64,000 bases of DNA from Curtobacterium sp. MCSS17_007 (GTDB lineage Bacteria; Actinomycetota; Actinomycetes; Actinomycetales; Microbacteriaceae), in contig NZ_CP126257.1 of assembly GCF_003234175.2 (NCBI RefSeq), positions 2,666,001 to 2,730,000 on the forward strand, read 5' to 3'. The notes beneath the pieces are model-generated. The model had not been told where the DNA came from. It did not search any database and worked only from the letters and a program-made list of their open reading frames with translations. A program made the position numbers and the translations under genes. Below are positions 8,034 to 16,863 of the stretch, in pieces. Every line of letters begins with the position of its first letter. Position 1 is the stretch's first letter.

Positions 8034-8921
8034 TCAGGCGACGAGCTGCGCGCCGGCCGCACCGAGCTCGACGACGAGCACCAGCGACGAGGCGATCACG
8101 AGCCGGAAGAGCGCACGCGTCGGACGCCCCGTGAACACCAACCGGACGCCGATCGCGGCGAGCACGACGACCACGAGCGCGCCGACGACCGCCAGCACCA
8201 CGCCGAGCACCACCGGCCCGCCGGTCGGCGCACCGCCACCCGACGGGCCGCCGAGCTGCCCGCCGAGCACGAGTCCGGCTGCGACGACGAGCGCGCCGAA
8301 CGCGAGCGTGCCCGCGCCGCGGATTCCCAGTCGGTGCGGGAAGCCCCGTACACCGGTCGCCTCGTCGTCGAGCAGGTCCGGCAGCACGTTCGTGCAGTGG
8401 ATCGCGACGCCGAAGACGGCACCCGTCGCGATCGCCCACCACGTCGGCCACGCACCGTCACCGGCGGCGACGGCGACGACCGGCAGCAGGCCGAAGGCCA
8501 CGACGAAGGGCACGACGGACCACACCGTCCGCTTCAGCCCGACGTCGTACGCCCATCCCGCTGCGACCAGCACCACGTGCGCCACCGCGGCGACCGGCCC
8601 GAGGGCGATCGACAGGAGGACGGCGACCCCGGCCGTCACGAAGGCCGCGGTCCGGACCGTGGTGACGGCGATCAGGCCACGGGCGACGGGCTTGTCGCTC
8701 CGCCCGACGGCGCGGTCGCGGTCGGCGTCGATCCAGTCGTTCGCGAGCCCGATCGACAGCTGCCCGGCGACCACGGCGAGCGCCACGAGTACGACGAGCC
8801 ACCAGGGGTGCCCGACCGCCGCGGCGAGCACCGCGGCGAGCACCGTCACCGTGACGGTCGGCCCCGGGTGGGAGGACGCCGCCAGCAGGCGGACGATCGA
8901 GGGCGTGCGGGTGTCGCTCAC
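8034..8921 (-). CDS. UbiA family prenyltransferase
   Basis: 295-residue integral membrane protein with about eight or nine hydrophobic helices. The first Asp-rich motif is NDWIDADRDR at 61-70 and the second is DLLDDE at about 182-187; both bind Mg-prenyl-diphosphate. UbiA enzymes attach prenyl chains to aromatic acceptors (MenA, UbiA) or other acceptors. The gene is not next to menaquinone genes, so acceptor is undefined; a role in lipid or carotenoid chemistry is possible. GTG 8921 is chosen because TACGCT ends 6 nt upstream on this strand; extension upstream would read through a hairpin region. Converges on the monooxygenase gene with a 30-bp gap. Confidence 0.88.
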   Translation of the reverse strand: MSDTRTPSIVRLLAASSHPGPTVTVTVLAAVLAAAVGHPWWLVVLVALAVVAGQLSIGLANDWIDADRDRAVGRSDKPVARGLIAVTTVRTAAFVTAGVAVLLSIALGPVAAVAHVVLVAAGWAYDVGLKRTVWSVVPFVVAFGLLPVVAVAAGDGAWPTWWAIATGAVFGVAIHCTNVLPDLLDDEATGVRGFPHRLGIRGAGTLAFGALVVAAGLVLGGQLGGPSGGGAPTGGPVVLGVVLAVVGALVVVVLAAIGVRLVFTGRPTRALFRLVIASSLVLVVELGAAGAQLVA

Positions 8922-8927
8922 ACCGCG

Positions 8928-8933
8928 AGCGTA
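8928..8933 (-). promoter_or_regulatory. -10 element of leaderless promoter (UbiA gene)
   Basis: TACGCT on the minus strand, 6 nt before GTG 8921. Confidence 0.5.
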
Positions 8934-9010
8934 CGGACCGGCTGCTGCGCGGGAGCGGACCGGCCCGCTCCGTGCCCCCGCGAGCATGCCGGACCGTTCC
9001 GGGCCTACCC

Positions 9011-9065
9011 GGCGGTTCCGGGCATTCCGGGTCGTCCGGGACGACCAGGTACGCCCGGAACCGCC
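9011..9065. terminator. Large nested hairpin downstream of EamA gene
   Basis: Perfect 13-bp arms GGCGGTTCCGGGC (9011-9023) and GCCCGGAACCGCC (9053-9065) enclose a second perfect stem GTCGTCC / GGACGAC (9031-9045). The left side also carries three 9-bp units with TTCCGGG-like cores (about 9016-9042). It lies 125 nt after the EamA stop and upstream of the UbiA promoter, so it could end EamA transcription. No T-tract. Confidence 0.55.
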
Positions 9066-9189
9066 TTCCATCGGGACTGTGATGGGAAGGAACGGGCAGC
9101 CCACGCAGGCGGCACCACCGGTATCGCCCAGCCACGACCGCCCCACTGTCGTCACACGGCGGCGACCCGGCCCCGAGTCCGAGCGGGTG

Positions 9190-10113
9190 TCAGGCGGCAG
9201 CGGCCCGCACGGCCTCCCGTCGCCGGCCGCGGAGCAGCCCGGACGCCAATGCGATGCCGAGCAGCACCACGAGCCCGCCGACGGGCTCGTTCCACCGCAG
9301 CGGTTCCCCGAGCACGAGCACCCCGAGCGCCACACCGACGACCGGCGTCAGGTACGTCACGGTGGATGCCCGCCCGGCTCCCCACGCACCGACCAACCGC
9401 GTGTTCCACCCGTAGGCCAGCCCCGTGCCCACGGCACCGAGCGCGACCATCGCAGCCACGATCCTCCAGTCCAGCTGCACCGGGCCGGTCGCGATGACGG
9501 GCGCGACCAGCAGCATGAGCAACGCCGCCAGGGTGAGCTGCACGGTCGCGACGGTGGTCGGGTCCTGCCCGCTGCCGACACCGAAGCGACGGAGCCACGC
9601 GAGCCCGATGCCGTACGAGGCGGTCATGCCGAGCAGGGCGAGCTGCCCGGGGACGGTGGCGACGACGGCCGGGTCGCCCACCAGGTCCCACGGCCCGACG
9701 AGCACCAGGACCCCGACGACGCCGAGACCGATCCCGGCGAGCTGCCGCCGGCTGAGCCGCTCGGACGGCACGAGGACGGCGAGCGCCAGCAGCGTCATGA
9801 TCGGCGTCGTCGCGTTGTAGATGCTCGCCAGGCCGGACGGCACGGTCTGCTCGGCCCACGCCATCAGCGAGGAGGGGACGGCGTTGAGGAACACCGCGAC
9901 GACCAGCAGGTGACCCCAGACCCGCGGCTCCCGCGGCCAGCGCCGACGGGTGACGAGCAGCACGACGACGAGCGTCACGGCACCGAGCACGGTACGGACC
10001 GTGGCCACCTGCTGGGGGGCGAGGCCCTCGAGGCCGATCTTCGCGAAGAAGAAGCTCGAGCCCCAGGTGAGGGCGACCAGGACGTAGAGGAGGGCGTTCA
10101 CGAGCGCTAGCAT
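9190..10113 (-). CDS. EamA/DMT superfamily transporter
   Basis: 307 residues with ten predicted hydrophobic helices arranged as two EamA repeats. The first opens with LLYVLVALTWGSSFFFAKIGLEGLAP, the second around LLGMTASYGIGLAWLRRFGV. ASIYNATTPIMTLLA and TVTYLTPVVGVALGVLVLGE are the conserved ends of the two repeats. Such proteins export amino acids, nucleobases or other metabolites. ATG 10113 is used; upstream in-frame ATGs overlap the divergent control region. It is transcribed divergently from a LysR regulator 59 bp away, which probably controls it. Confidence 0.88.
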   Translation of the reverse strand: MLALVNALLYVLVALTWGSSFFFAKIGLEGLAPQQVATVRTVLGAVTLVVVLLVTRRRWPREPRVWGHLLVVAVFLNAVPSSLMAWAEQTVPSGLASIYNATTPIMTLLALAVLVPSERLSRRQLAGIGLGVVGVLVLVGPWDLVGDPAVVATVPGQLALLGMTASYGIGLAWLRRFGVGSGQDPTTVATVQLTLAALLMLLVAPVIATGPVQLDWRIVAAMVALGAVGTGLAYGWNTRLVGAWGAGRASTVTYLTPVVGVALGVLVLGEPLRWNEPVGGLVVLLGIALASGLLRGRRREAVRAAAA

Positions 10114-10172
10114 CGAGCACGTCCGGACCATGTGTCGAACGACTGCACTGCATGGCAGCATGAAGGAGACGC
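10114..10172. promoter_or_regulatory. EamA/LysR divergent control region
   Basis: 59 bases between divergent genes. TGCACTGCATGGCA (10147-10160) has an interrupted dyad of the T-N11-A LysR-box kind and overlaps the zone between the two starts. AAGGAGA is the ribosome site for the LysR gene. Operator assignment is inference. Confidence 0.35.
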
Positions 10173-11021
10173 ATGACGCTCTCGATCCCGCAGCTCCGCG
10201 CCTTCGTCGCCACCGTGGACGCCGGCTCCTTCACGTCGGCGGCGACGGCCCTCGGTGTCGGTCAGTCCGCGGTGTCGCACGCCGTCGCCGGCCTCGAGCG
10301 CGAGGTCGGCGGCCCCGTCGTGCGCCGCGGCGGTCCCGCGGTCCCCACTCCGCTCGGTGACCGCATGCTCGCCCACGCCCGCAGCGTGCTCGCCTCGGTC
10401 GACGCCCTGGAGGCCGTGGTGCGGCCCGCCACGATCCGCGGCACCGTCCGTCTCGCGGCCGTCCCGACGGTCTGCCAGGGCCTGCTGCCGCGGCTCCGCG
10501 AACTCTGGGCGGTGACGCTCCCGGACGTCGACGTACAGGTCTACGAGGGCGACGACGACGAGATGCCCGAGTGGCTCGAGGGCGGCACGGTGGACGCCGC
10601 CGTGCTCGTCGACCCGACCCCGGTACCCGACGGGGGTGTGGTCGTCGCCCGGGACGAGATGGGCGCGGTGGTCCGCCGCGACCACCCGCTCGCCACGAGC
10701 GCGGCGCTGACGCTCGACGACCTGCACGAGGACGGTCTGGTCGCCGGCGGCGGCGGGTGCGAGCACCAGATCCAGCGGATGCACGAGCTCGCCGGACAGC
10801 CGTTCCGGTGGGCCCACCGCGTGCGGGAGATGAGCACCATGTTCGGGATGATCCAGCGGGGCGAGGGCGTGTCGATCGTCCCGACGCTCGGACGGGTGAT
10901 GCTGCCGGACGACCTCGTGATGCTGCCCGTCGAGCCGCGGTACGTGCGCACGCTGGTGCTGAGCGGGCCGAGCTCGCGGCCGTGGCACCCGCTGGCGCAT
11001 GCCCTCGTCGACGCGGTGTGA
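10173..11021 (+). CDS. LysR family transcriptional regulator
   Basis: 282 residues. Residues 1-60 form the LysR winged HTH (SIPQLRAFVATVDAGSFTSAATALGVGQSAVSHAVAGLE), followed by a dimerisation helix and the two-lobed substrate-binding domain. The start is fixed by AAGGAGA 5 nt upstream. By the usual rule for divergent LysR genes it should regulate the EamA exporter and itself in response to a small ligand, perhaps the exported compound. GEGVSIVPTLGRVMLPDDLV is the conserved end of lobe II. Confidence 0.9.
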   Translation: MTLSIPQLRAFVATVDAGSFTSAATALGVGQSAVSHAVAGLEREVGGPVVRRGGPAVPTPLGDRMLAHARSVLASVDALEAVVRPATIRGTVRLAAVPTVCQGLLPRLRELWAVTLPDVDVQVYEGDDDEMPEWLEGGTVDAAVLVDPTPVPDGGVVVARDEMGAVVRRDHPLATSAALTLDDLHEDGLVAGGGGCEHQIQRMHELAGQPFRWAHRVREMSTMFGMIQRGEGVSIVPTLGRVMLPDDLVMLPVEPRYVRTLVLSGPSSRPWHPLAHALVDAV

Positions 11022-11077
11022 CGTCGCACACCGACTTCTCCGACCTTCGGCCGATCCGCGCCGGGCCGTCGTGTTCC

Positions 11078-11083
11078 TAGGCT
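11078..11083 (+). promoter_or_regulatory. -10 element of leaderless promoter (histidine kinase)
   Basis: TAGGCT ends 7 nt before ATG 11091. Confidence 0.55.
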
Positions 11084-11090
11084 CGGTGGC

Positions 11091-12293
11091 ATGACCGCGA
11101 CCATGCTCCAGCCCCGCCCGTCGCTCGGACGCCGCATCTGGTCCGAGGGGTGGCGGCTGGTCGTGGCGGCGTTCGCCGGTCTCATCGCGTTCGGGGTGGT
11201 CTGGCCGGAGCTCGACACCGACGGCTGGTCGGACGCACGGCTCGGCCTGGGCCTCCTCGCCGACCTCGGGGCGGGGCTGCTCGCGCTCGTCCTGTACTGC
11301 TTCCGGCACCGAGCCCCGCTGCTCGTCACCCTGCTGGTGATCGCCACGAGCACGGTGTCGACCATCGCGGCCGGGGCGGGGGTGCTCGCCCTCGTCTCCC
11401 TCGCGACCCGACGCCGGCCGGTGGAGATCGCGGTCGGCGCCGTCGCGATGCTCGTCACGGGGCTCATCGGCGACGCGCTCGTGTTCCCGGGCGGGGACGT
11501 GCCGATGTGGCAGACGGTCGCCGTCTCGGTGATCTTCCTCGCGCTGGTGGTGGTCGTCGGCGTCGCGATCGGCCAGCGGCGCGCCCTCGTGCAGTCCCTG
11601 CGTGAACGGGCCGCCCTGCTCGAGCGGGACCAACAGCTCCGCGAGGACCGCGCCCGCGAGCAGGAGCGGGCGCACCTCGCGCGCGAGATGCACGACGTCC
11701 TCGGGCACCGGCTGTCCCTCGTCGCGCTGCACGCCGGGGCGCTCGAGTACCGCGGACGCTCGCTGTCCCCGGACGAGACCGTCGAGGCCGCCGGGGTGGT
11801 CCGTGCCGAGGCGCACTCGGCACTCACCGAGCTCCGCGACGTCCTCGGGGTGCTCCGAGAGCCCGGCGACACCGCCTCCGTGGGCGGGACCGCTCCCCCG
11901 CAGCCGACCCTCCGCGACCTGCCCGCGCTGCTGCAGGAGGCGCGCGCGTCGGGTGCCCTCGTGACGGCGACGGTCGACGACGCGAGCGCCGGAGCACCGG
12001 ACGCCGTGGGCCGCCACGCCTACCGGGTGGTGCAGGAGGCCCTGACGAACGCCCGCCGGCACGCGCCCGGGCAGCCGGTGACCGTCGCGGTGGACGTCCT
12101 CGGCGGCCCTGCCCTCCGGGTACGGGTCAGCAACCCGACGGCCGGACCACCCGGGCCGGACGCCCCACGGCCGGGCGGCCACGGCCTCCGCGGCCTCGCC
12201 GAACGCGCACGTCTGGTCGGCGGGACCTTCTCGGCCGGGCGTGACGCCGACGGCTCCCACGTGGTCGAGGTGGTGCTCCCGTGGACGGCGTGA
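11091..12293 (+). CDS. Sensor histidine kinase (HisKA_3, NarL-type)
   Basis: 400 residues. Four to six hydrophobic segments occupy about 22-162 and form the membrane sensor. A coiled coil (about 165-195) leads to the dimerisation box LAREMHDVLGHRLSLVALH, with the phospho-accepting His at about 201. The HATPase_c domain follows (VVQEALTNARRHAPGQ, then GHGLRGLAERARLVGG). It should autophosphorylate and pass phosphate to the LuxR-type regulator whose gene overlaps its 3-prime end. Signal unknown; there is no extracytoplasmic domain of note, so it may sense the membrane itself. The mRNA is probably leaderless. Confidence 0.92.
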   Translation: MTATMLQPRPSLGRRIWSEGWRLVVAAFAGLIAFGVVWPELDTDGWSDARLGLGLLADLGAGLLALVLYCFRHRAPLLVTLLVIATSTVSTIAAGAGVLALVSLATRRRPVEIAVGAVAMLVTGLIGDALVFPGGDVPMWQTVAVSVIFLALVVVVGVAIGQRRALVQSLRERAALLERDQQLREDRAREQERAHLAREMHDVLGHRLSLVALHAGALEYRGRSLSPDETVEAAGVVRAEAHSALTELRDVLGVLREPGDTASVGGTAPPQPTLRDLPALLQEARASGALVTATVDDASAGAPDAVGRHAYRVVQEALTNARRHAPGQPVTVAVDVLGGPALRVRVSNPTAGPPGPDAPRPGGHGLRGLAERARLVGGTFSAGRDADGSHVVEVVLPWTA

Positions 12294-12988
12294 CCGCACC
12301 GATCCGGGTCGTCCTCGTCGACGACGACCACCTCGTCCGCGCCGGACTCCGACTGCTCCTGAGCGGCGACGACGGCATCGAGGTCGTCGGTGAGGCGGGC
12401 GACGGACTCGAGGCCGAGGGCGTGATCGCATCGGCGACGCCCGACGTCGTGCTCATGGACATCCGGATGCCCCGGTGCGACGGCCTGGTGGCGACCGACC
12501 GGGAACTCCGGAAGCAGCCGGAGCTCGCCGTGCTCGTGCTGACCACGTTCCAGGACGACGACCTGGTGCTCGGGGCCCTGCAACGCGGCGCCCGGGGCTT
12601 CCTGCTCAAGGACACCCCGCCGCACCGGCTCGTCGAGGCGATCCGCACGGTTGCCGCCGGACGGTCGATCCTCTCGCCCTCCGTGCTCGACCGCGTCATC
12701 GCCTTCGCGGCGGGCGCTTCGACCGGGGCGGAGCACGGGACGGCCCCCGTCGCCACCGCTGTCGCCGACGGTGCCACCGAGCGTGCGCTCCTGGCGACCC
12801 TGACCGAACGGGAGACCGAGGTCGCACTCGCGGTGGCCGCAGGGGCGTCGAACGCCCAGATCGCCACCGCCCTGTTCGTCAGCCTCGCCACCGTCAAGAC
12901 CCACGTCGGCCACGTGTACGAGAAGTTCGGCGTGGACAACCGGGTGCAGCTCGCCCTGGTCGTGCACGCGGCCCGTCGCGGAGCCTGA
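12281..12988 (+). CDS. LuxR/NarL family response regulator
   Basis: 235 residues. The receiver domain spans about 8-125 with acidic pocket VDDD and phospho-acceptor Asp at about 60 in VVLMDIRMP; LLKDTPP holds the conserved Lys. The C-terminal LuxR HTH is LTERETEVALAVAAGASNAQIATALFVSLATVKTHVGHV at about 167-205. GTG 12281 is used because GAGG lies 10 nt upstream; GTG 12290, which overlaps the kinase stop as GTGA, is equally plausible. Partner of the preceding kinase. Targets are not visible in the window. Confidence 0.92.
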   Translation: MDGVTAPIRVVLVDDDHLVRAGLRLLLSGDDGIEVVGEAGDGLEAEGVIASATPDVVLMDIRMPRCDGLVATDRELRKQPELAVLVLTTFQDDDLVLGALQRGARGFLLKDTPPHRLVEAIRTVAAGRSILSPSVLDRVIAFAAGASTGAEHGTAPVATAVADGATERALLATLTERETEVALAVAAGASNAQIATALFVSLATVKTHVGHVYEKFGVDNRVQLALVVHAARRGA

Positions 12989-13009
12989 ACGCCCGCGCCG
13001 GTCCGTCGG

Positions 13010-13015
13010 CAGGAT
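13010..13015 (+). promoter_or_regulatory. -10 element of leaderless promoter (fructosamine kinase)
   Basis: CAGGAT ends 7 nt before GTG 13023 and decides that start over the in-frame ATG at 13014, which would fall inside the -10 box. Confidence 0.45.
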
Positions 13016-13022
13016 GGAGCAC

Positions 13023-13835
13023 GTGCCCGACATCCACGTGAAGACCTTCCGCGACCCCGACGAGGCCACGGCCGAGGCCGCCGGACTCGCCTGGCTCGCC
13101 GAGGCCGAGGACGCCGGCGGCACCCGGATCGCCCGCGTGCTCGACCACCCCCAGCCGACCGTCCTCCACCTCGAGCGGATCACCGACGGCAGCCCGTCCC
13201 GGCCGCAGGCGGAGCGCTTCGGCCGCTCCCTGGCGCACACCCACGCTGCCGGTGCGTCGCACTGGGGTGCACCGTCCCCCGGCTTCCCCACGAGTGGCGG
13301 CCTGCGGATGGGCCGCTCGCGGACGCCCTTCACGAGCGCCGCCGACGCTCCCGCCGGCTGGGGTACCTTCTTCGCGGAGTACCGCATCCGGGACTTCGTC
13401 CGCCGCATCGTCGATCGGGGCGGGTTCGACGCCGCCGAGGCCGCCGTGTTCGACCGCGTGGCCGACCGCCTCGAGGACGGCACGCTCGGTTCGCCGCAGC
13501 CGCGCCTCGTCGGGGACGCCCCCGCGCGCATCCACGGTGACCTGTGGGCGGGGAACGTCCTCTGGCCGACGGACCCCTCGGAACCGACCGGTGCGGTGCT
13601 CATCGATGCAACACCGCACGGTGGGCACGCGGAGACGGACCTGGCGCTCCTCGCACTCTTCGGACTCCCGCGGCTCGAGACCGTGCTCGACGCGTACGAC
13701 GCCGAGTCCCGGCTCGCCGACGGATGGCAGGAGCGCGTCGAACTCCACCAGCTCGCGCCGCTGCTGCTGCACGTGTACCTGTTCGGCGGCTCGTACACCG
13801 ACCACGCCCTGCGCGCCGCCCGTCGCTACGCCTGA
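13023..13835 (+). CDS. Fructosamine kinase family protein
   Basis: 270 residues with an aminoglycoside-phosphotransferase/FN3K fold. The catalytic loop is ARIHGDLWAGNVLW and the metal-binding segment is VLIDATPHGGHAETDLALL. AGASHWGAPSPGFPTSGG and WGTFFAEYRIRDFV are FN3K-family landmarks. Bacterial members phosphorylate ketosamines, which destabilises glycated proteins (deglycation), and a few act on other sugars. It follows the two-component pair by 34 bp but has its own predicted leaderless promoter. Slightly shorter at the N-terminus than typical members. Confidence 0.85.
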   Translation: MPDIHVKTFRDPDEATAEAAGLAWLAEAEDAGGTRIARVLDHPQPTVLHLERITDGSPSRPQAERFGRSLAHTHAAGASHWGAPSPGFPTSGGLRMGRSRTPFTSAADAPAGWGTFFAEYRIRDFVRRIVDRGGFDAAEAAVFDRVADRLEDGTLGSPQPRLVGDAPARIHGDLWAGNVLWPTDPSEPTGAVLIDATPHGGHAETDLALLALFGLPRLETVLDAYDAESRLADGWQERVELHQLAPLLLHVYLFGGSYTDHALRAARRYA

Positions 13836-13865
13836 CCCGCGGCGGGGACACCAGGTCGCGGGGTC

Positions 13866-13881
13866 TTAGGAAGCCCCAAGG
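13866..13881 (+). promoter_or_regulatory. Predicted OmpR-type direct-repeat operator upstream of GT39 gene
   Basis: TTAGG-N6-CAAGG, two half-sites 11 bp apart, the spacing used by OmpR-family regulators. It ends 44 nt before ATG 13926. The same pattern at the same distance precedes the GT2 gene at 18839. The promoter's -10-like GATGCT (13913-13918) is poor, as expected for an activated promoter. Function inferred. Confidence 0.45.
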
Positions 13882-13925
13882 CAGCACATCGGGACGGCTG
13901 ACTCGGCACGGCGATGCTCGCTGCC

Positions 13926-16088
13926 ATGACCACGTACCCGATCCCCGTGACCGACCGTCACGACCGAGCGCACCCGGGGGCGCCGATGCGCCGCCCGGCC
14001 CCCGTCCGTCTGTTCCTCGGCGAGCGCGAGGACGCCCGCTGGCTCCGCCCGGCCTTCTGGGCGCTCCTCGTCGTCACCGCCGTCGTGTACCTGTGGGACC
14101 TCACCACCTCCGGGTACGCGAACAGCTTCTACGCCGCCGCAGTGCAGGCCGGCACGAAGTCCTGGGAGGCGTTCTTCTTCGGCTCGCTGGACTCGTCGAA
14201 CTTCATCACCGTCGACAAGCCCCCGGCCTCGTTGTGGGTGATGGTCCTCTCGGCTCGACTGCTCGGTTTCTCGTCCTTCAGCCTGCTGCTCCCCCAGGCG
14301 CTCATGGCCGTGGCCTCGGTCGCGCTCGTGTGGGGCACGGTCCGACGCACGCTCGGACGGCTCGGTACGACGACCCCGAACGTCGGGGCACTGCTCGCGG
14401 GCTTCGTCGTCGCGGCGACCCCGGCAGCCGCGCTGATGTTCCGCTTCGACAACCCGGACGCGCTCCTCGTCCTGCTCATGACGGCGGGCGCGTACTGCAC
14501 CGTCCGAGCGCTCCCGAGGGGCAGCTGGCGGTGGATCGCCCTCGCCGGTGTCGCCCTCGGCTTCGCGTTCCTGACGAAGATGCTCCAGGGCCTGCTCGTC
14601 CTGCCGGCGTTCGGCCTCGTGTACCTGTTCGCGGCGCGCACGACCTGGGGCCGGCGCGCGATCGGTCTCGGCATCGCCGCGGTGGCACTGGTCGTCTCCG
14701 CCGGGTGGTGGGTCGTCGCCGTGTGGCTCTGGCCCGCGGACTCGCGCCCCTACATCGGCGGGTCGACGGACGACACGGTCCTCGACCTGGTGTTCGGCTA
14801 CAACGGTCTCGGCCGGATCTTCGGCGGCTCCGGCAACGGTGGCGGCGGCGGCATGGGCGGTGGCACTGCGGGCGGCTCCTTCGGTGGTGCCACGGGCCTG
14901 GACCGGCTGTTCTCGTCCGAGATGGGCCTCGAGATCTCCTGGCTCCTGCCCGCCGCGCTCATCGCACTCGTGCTCGGTCTGGTGGTCGTCGGCCGTCGGC
15001 ACCTGGCGGACCCCGCCCGCGCCGGCCTGGTGCTCTGGGGCGGCTGGCTGATCGTCACCGGACTCGTCTTCTCGTTCATGTCCGGCACGATCCACCCCTA
15101 CTACACGGTCGCCCTCGCCCCGGCGATCGCCGGCCTGGTCGGCACGGGCGGCGCGCTGCTCTGGCACGCTCGGGAGCGGGTCACCGGTCGCCTCGGCCTC
15201 GCGGCCATGGTCGGTGGAACCGCGTACTGGAGCTGGTGCCTGCTGAACGAGAACCCGACGTGGCTGCCGTGGCTGCGCTGGGTGGTGCTCGCCGGTGGGC
15301 TCCTGGCCGCCGCGGCGATCGTCGTCGGCAGCGTCCCCACCCTCCGGAAGGCCGTCACCGTCGGCGTCCTCGCCGGCGCCCTGTTCGGGCTGACCGGCAC
15401 CACGGCCTACGCGCTCGCCACGACGACCGTCGCGCACTCCGGGTCCATCCCGAGCGTCGGTCCGGCGGGCAGCAGCTCCGGCATGACGGGCGGTGCCGGC
15501 TTCCCCGGCGGTGGACGGCCGGGAGGCACGGGAGGCCCCGGCGGGTCGGCCGACGGTTCCCAGGACGGGGTCGACGGGACCCAGCAGGGCCCGGGCAGCG
15601 GCGGCCAGCCGCCGACGGGCTCGGCTCCGGAGGGGGTGACGGGCGAGATGCCGACGATGCCGGACGGCTCCGGTTCCGGCTCCGGCTCCGGCGACGCGAC
15701 CTCCGAGGACGGCGCCCCGACCGGCGGGGGGATGGGCGCTGGCGGCGTGTCGACGTCGTCCGCACTGACGAAGCTGCTCGCCGCGTCGGACGCGAAGTGG
15801 TCGGCCGCGGTCAACGGCTCGCAGTCGGCCGCGCAGCTCGAGCTCGACACCGACACCGCCGTGATGGCCATCGGCGGTTGGTCGAGCGACCCCGCCCCGA
15901 CCCTGGCCGAGTTCCAGGCCTGGGTCGCGGCCGGCGACGTCGGGTACTACGTGTCGTCGGGCTCCGACGGCGGTGGGATGGGCGGTGGGTCCTCCACCGC
16001 GAGCGCCATCCAGGAGTGGGTGGCCGCGAACTACGAGGCCACGACCGTCGGCGGCCAGACCGTCTACGACCTGAGCGCGACGAAGTGA
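13926..16088 (+). CDS. GT39-family glycosyltransferase (ArnT/mannosyltransferase-like)
   Basis: 720-residue membrane protein. About eleven hydrophobic helices fill 40-505; an extracytoplasmic tail of about 215 residues follows, containing Gly/Ser-rich low-complexity linkers (about 520-615) and a small folded end. The family motif ITVDKPPASLWVMVLSARLLGFSSF lies near 97-121 and RFDNPDALLVLLM near 180. GT39 enzymes move sugars from polyprenyl-phosphate carriers to lipids or proteins outside the membrane. The first ATG (13914) overlaps the -10-like GATGCT, so ATG 13926 is preferred; it also gives the same operator distance as the GT2 gene. Next to a two-component system and a GT2 enzyme that could supply polyprenyl-phosphate sugar. 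Confidence 0.85.
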   Translation: MTTYPIPVTDRHDRAHPGAPMRRPAPVRLFLGEREDARWLRPAFWALLVVTAVVYLWDLTTSGYANSFYAAAVQAGTKSWEAFFFGSLDSSNFITVDKPPASLWVMVLSARLLGFSSFSLLLPQALMAVASVALVWGTVRRTLGRLGTTTPNVGALLAGFVVAATPAAALMFRFDNPDALLVLLMTAGAYCTVRALPRGSWRWIALAGVALGFAFLTKMLQGLLVLPAFGLVYLFAARTTWGRRAIGLGIAAVALVVSAGWWVVAVWLWPADSRPYIGGSTDDTVLDLVFGYNGLGRIFGGSGNGGGGGMGGGTAGGSFGGATGLDRLFSSEMGLEISWLLPAALIALVLGLVVVGRRHLADPARAGLVLWGGWLIVTGLVFSFMSGTIHPYYTVALAPAIAGLVGTGGALLWHARERVTGRLGLAAMVGGTAYWSWCLLNENPTWLPWLRWVVLAGGLLAAAAIVVGSVPTLRKAVTVGVLAGALFGLTGTTAYALATTTVAHSGSIPSVGPAGSSSGMTGGAGFPGGGRPGGTGGPGGSADGSQDGVDGTQQGPGSGGQPPTGSAPEGVTGEMPTMPDGSGSGSGSGDATSEDGAPTGGGMGAGGVSTSSALTKLLAASDAKWSAAVNGSQSAAQLELDTDTAVMAIGGWSSDPAPTLAEFQAWVAAGDVGYYVSSGSDGGGMGGGSSTASAIQEWVAANYEATTVGGQTVYDLSATK

Positions 16089-16127
16089 CGGCCTCGACGT
16101 GACCGACGACGAGGACGCGACGATGGC

Positions 16128-16133
16128 TAGGCT
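16128..16133 (+). promoter_or_regulatory. -10 element of leaderless promoter (OmpR regulator)
   Basis: TAGGCT ends 7 nt before ATG 16141. Confidence 0.55.
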
Positions 16134-16140
16134 CCGGAGC

Positions 16141-16863
16141 ATGGCGGACCGACCACTCCGGCGCACCGACGGCAGCCCCGTCCGTGTCCTCGTCGTCGAC
16201 GACGAGCACGCCCTGGCCGATGCCGTCGCCCTCGCGTTCGAGGGCGACGGCTGGGCCGTGCGGGCGGTGCACCGGGGGCGGGACGTGCTCTTCGCGGCGC
16301 GGGACTTCCTGCCGGACGTGGTCGTGCTCGACGTCATGCTGCCGGACATCGACGGCTTCGAGGTGCTCGAGCGCCTCCGGGACGCCCGCGACCCGGTGCG
16401 GGTGCTGTTCCTCACCGCGCGGGACGCCCCCGAGGACCGGCTCGCCGGGCTCACCGGCGGTGGCGACGACTACCTGACGAAGCCCTTCGGCATCGACGAG
16501 CTGCTCGTCCGCGCCCGCATCCTGGCCCGGACCGCACGCCAGGTGGTCGCGGCACCGGGGTCGTCCGCGGTCGTCGTCGGCGACCTCCGGCTCGACGAGG
16601 AGGACCGCTCGGTGCTGCGCGACGGCGAGTCGATCGAGCTCACCCCGACCGAGTACGAACTCCTCCGCCACCTCGCCCGGAACGCGAACCGGGTGCTGTC
16701 CCGCGAGCAGATCCTGGCGAGCGTGTGGGGCATGGACTTCGGCACGTCGTCGAACCTGGTCGACATGTACGTGTCGTACCTGCGGCGGAAGCTCGACGCC
16801 GGACGCGAGCCGATGCTGCAGACGGTCCGGGGTGCCGGGTACGTGCTGCGGCCGACGACGTGA
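16141..16863 (+). CDS. OmpR/PhoB family response regulator
   Basis: 240 residues. The receiver domain begins VRVLVVDDEH at 14-23, the phospho-acceptor Asp is at about 64 in VVVLDVMLPD, and YLTKPFG carries the conserved Lys. The winged helix (about 140-238) includes ELTPTEYELLRHLARNANRVLSREQIL and the wing end RGAGYVLR. The start is fixed by the TAGGCT box 7 nt upstream. Its gene overlaps the histidine kinase gene by GTGA. OmpR-type dimers bind direct repeats with about 11-bp spacing, which fits the TTAGG sites in front of the two flanking glycosyltransferase genes. Confidence 0.93.
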   Translation: MADRPLRRTDGSPVRVLVVDDEHALADAVALAFEGDGWAVRAVHRGRDVLFAARDFLPDVVVLDVMLPDIDGFEVLERLRDARDPVRVLFLTARDAPEDRLAGLTGGGDDYLTKPFGIDELLVRARILARTARQVVAAPGSSAVVVGDLRLDEEDRSVLRDGESIELTPTEYELLRHLARNANRVLSREQILASVWGMDFGTSSNLVDMYVSYLRRKLDAGREPMLQTVRGAGYVLRPTT

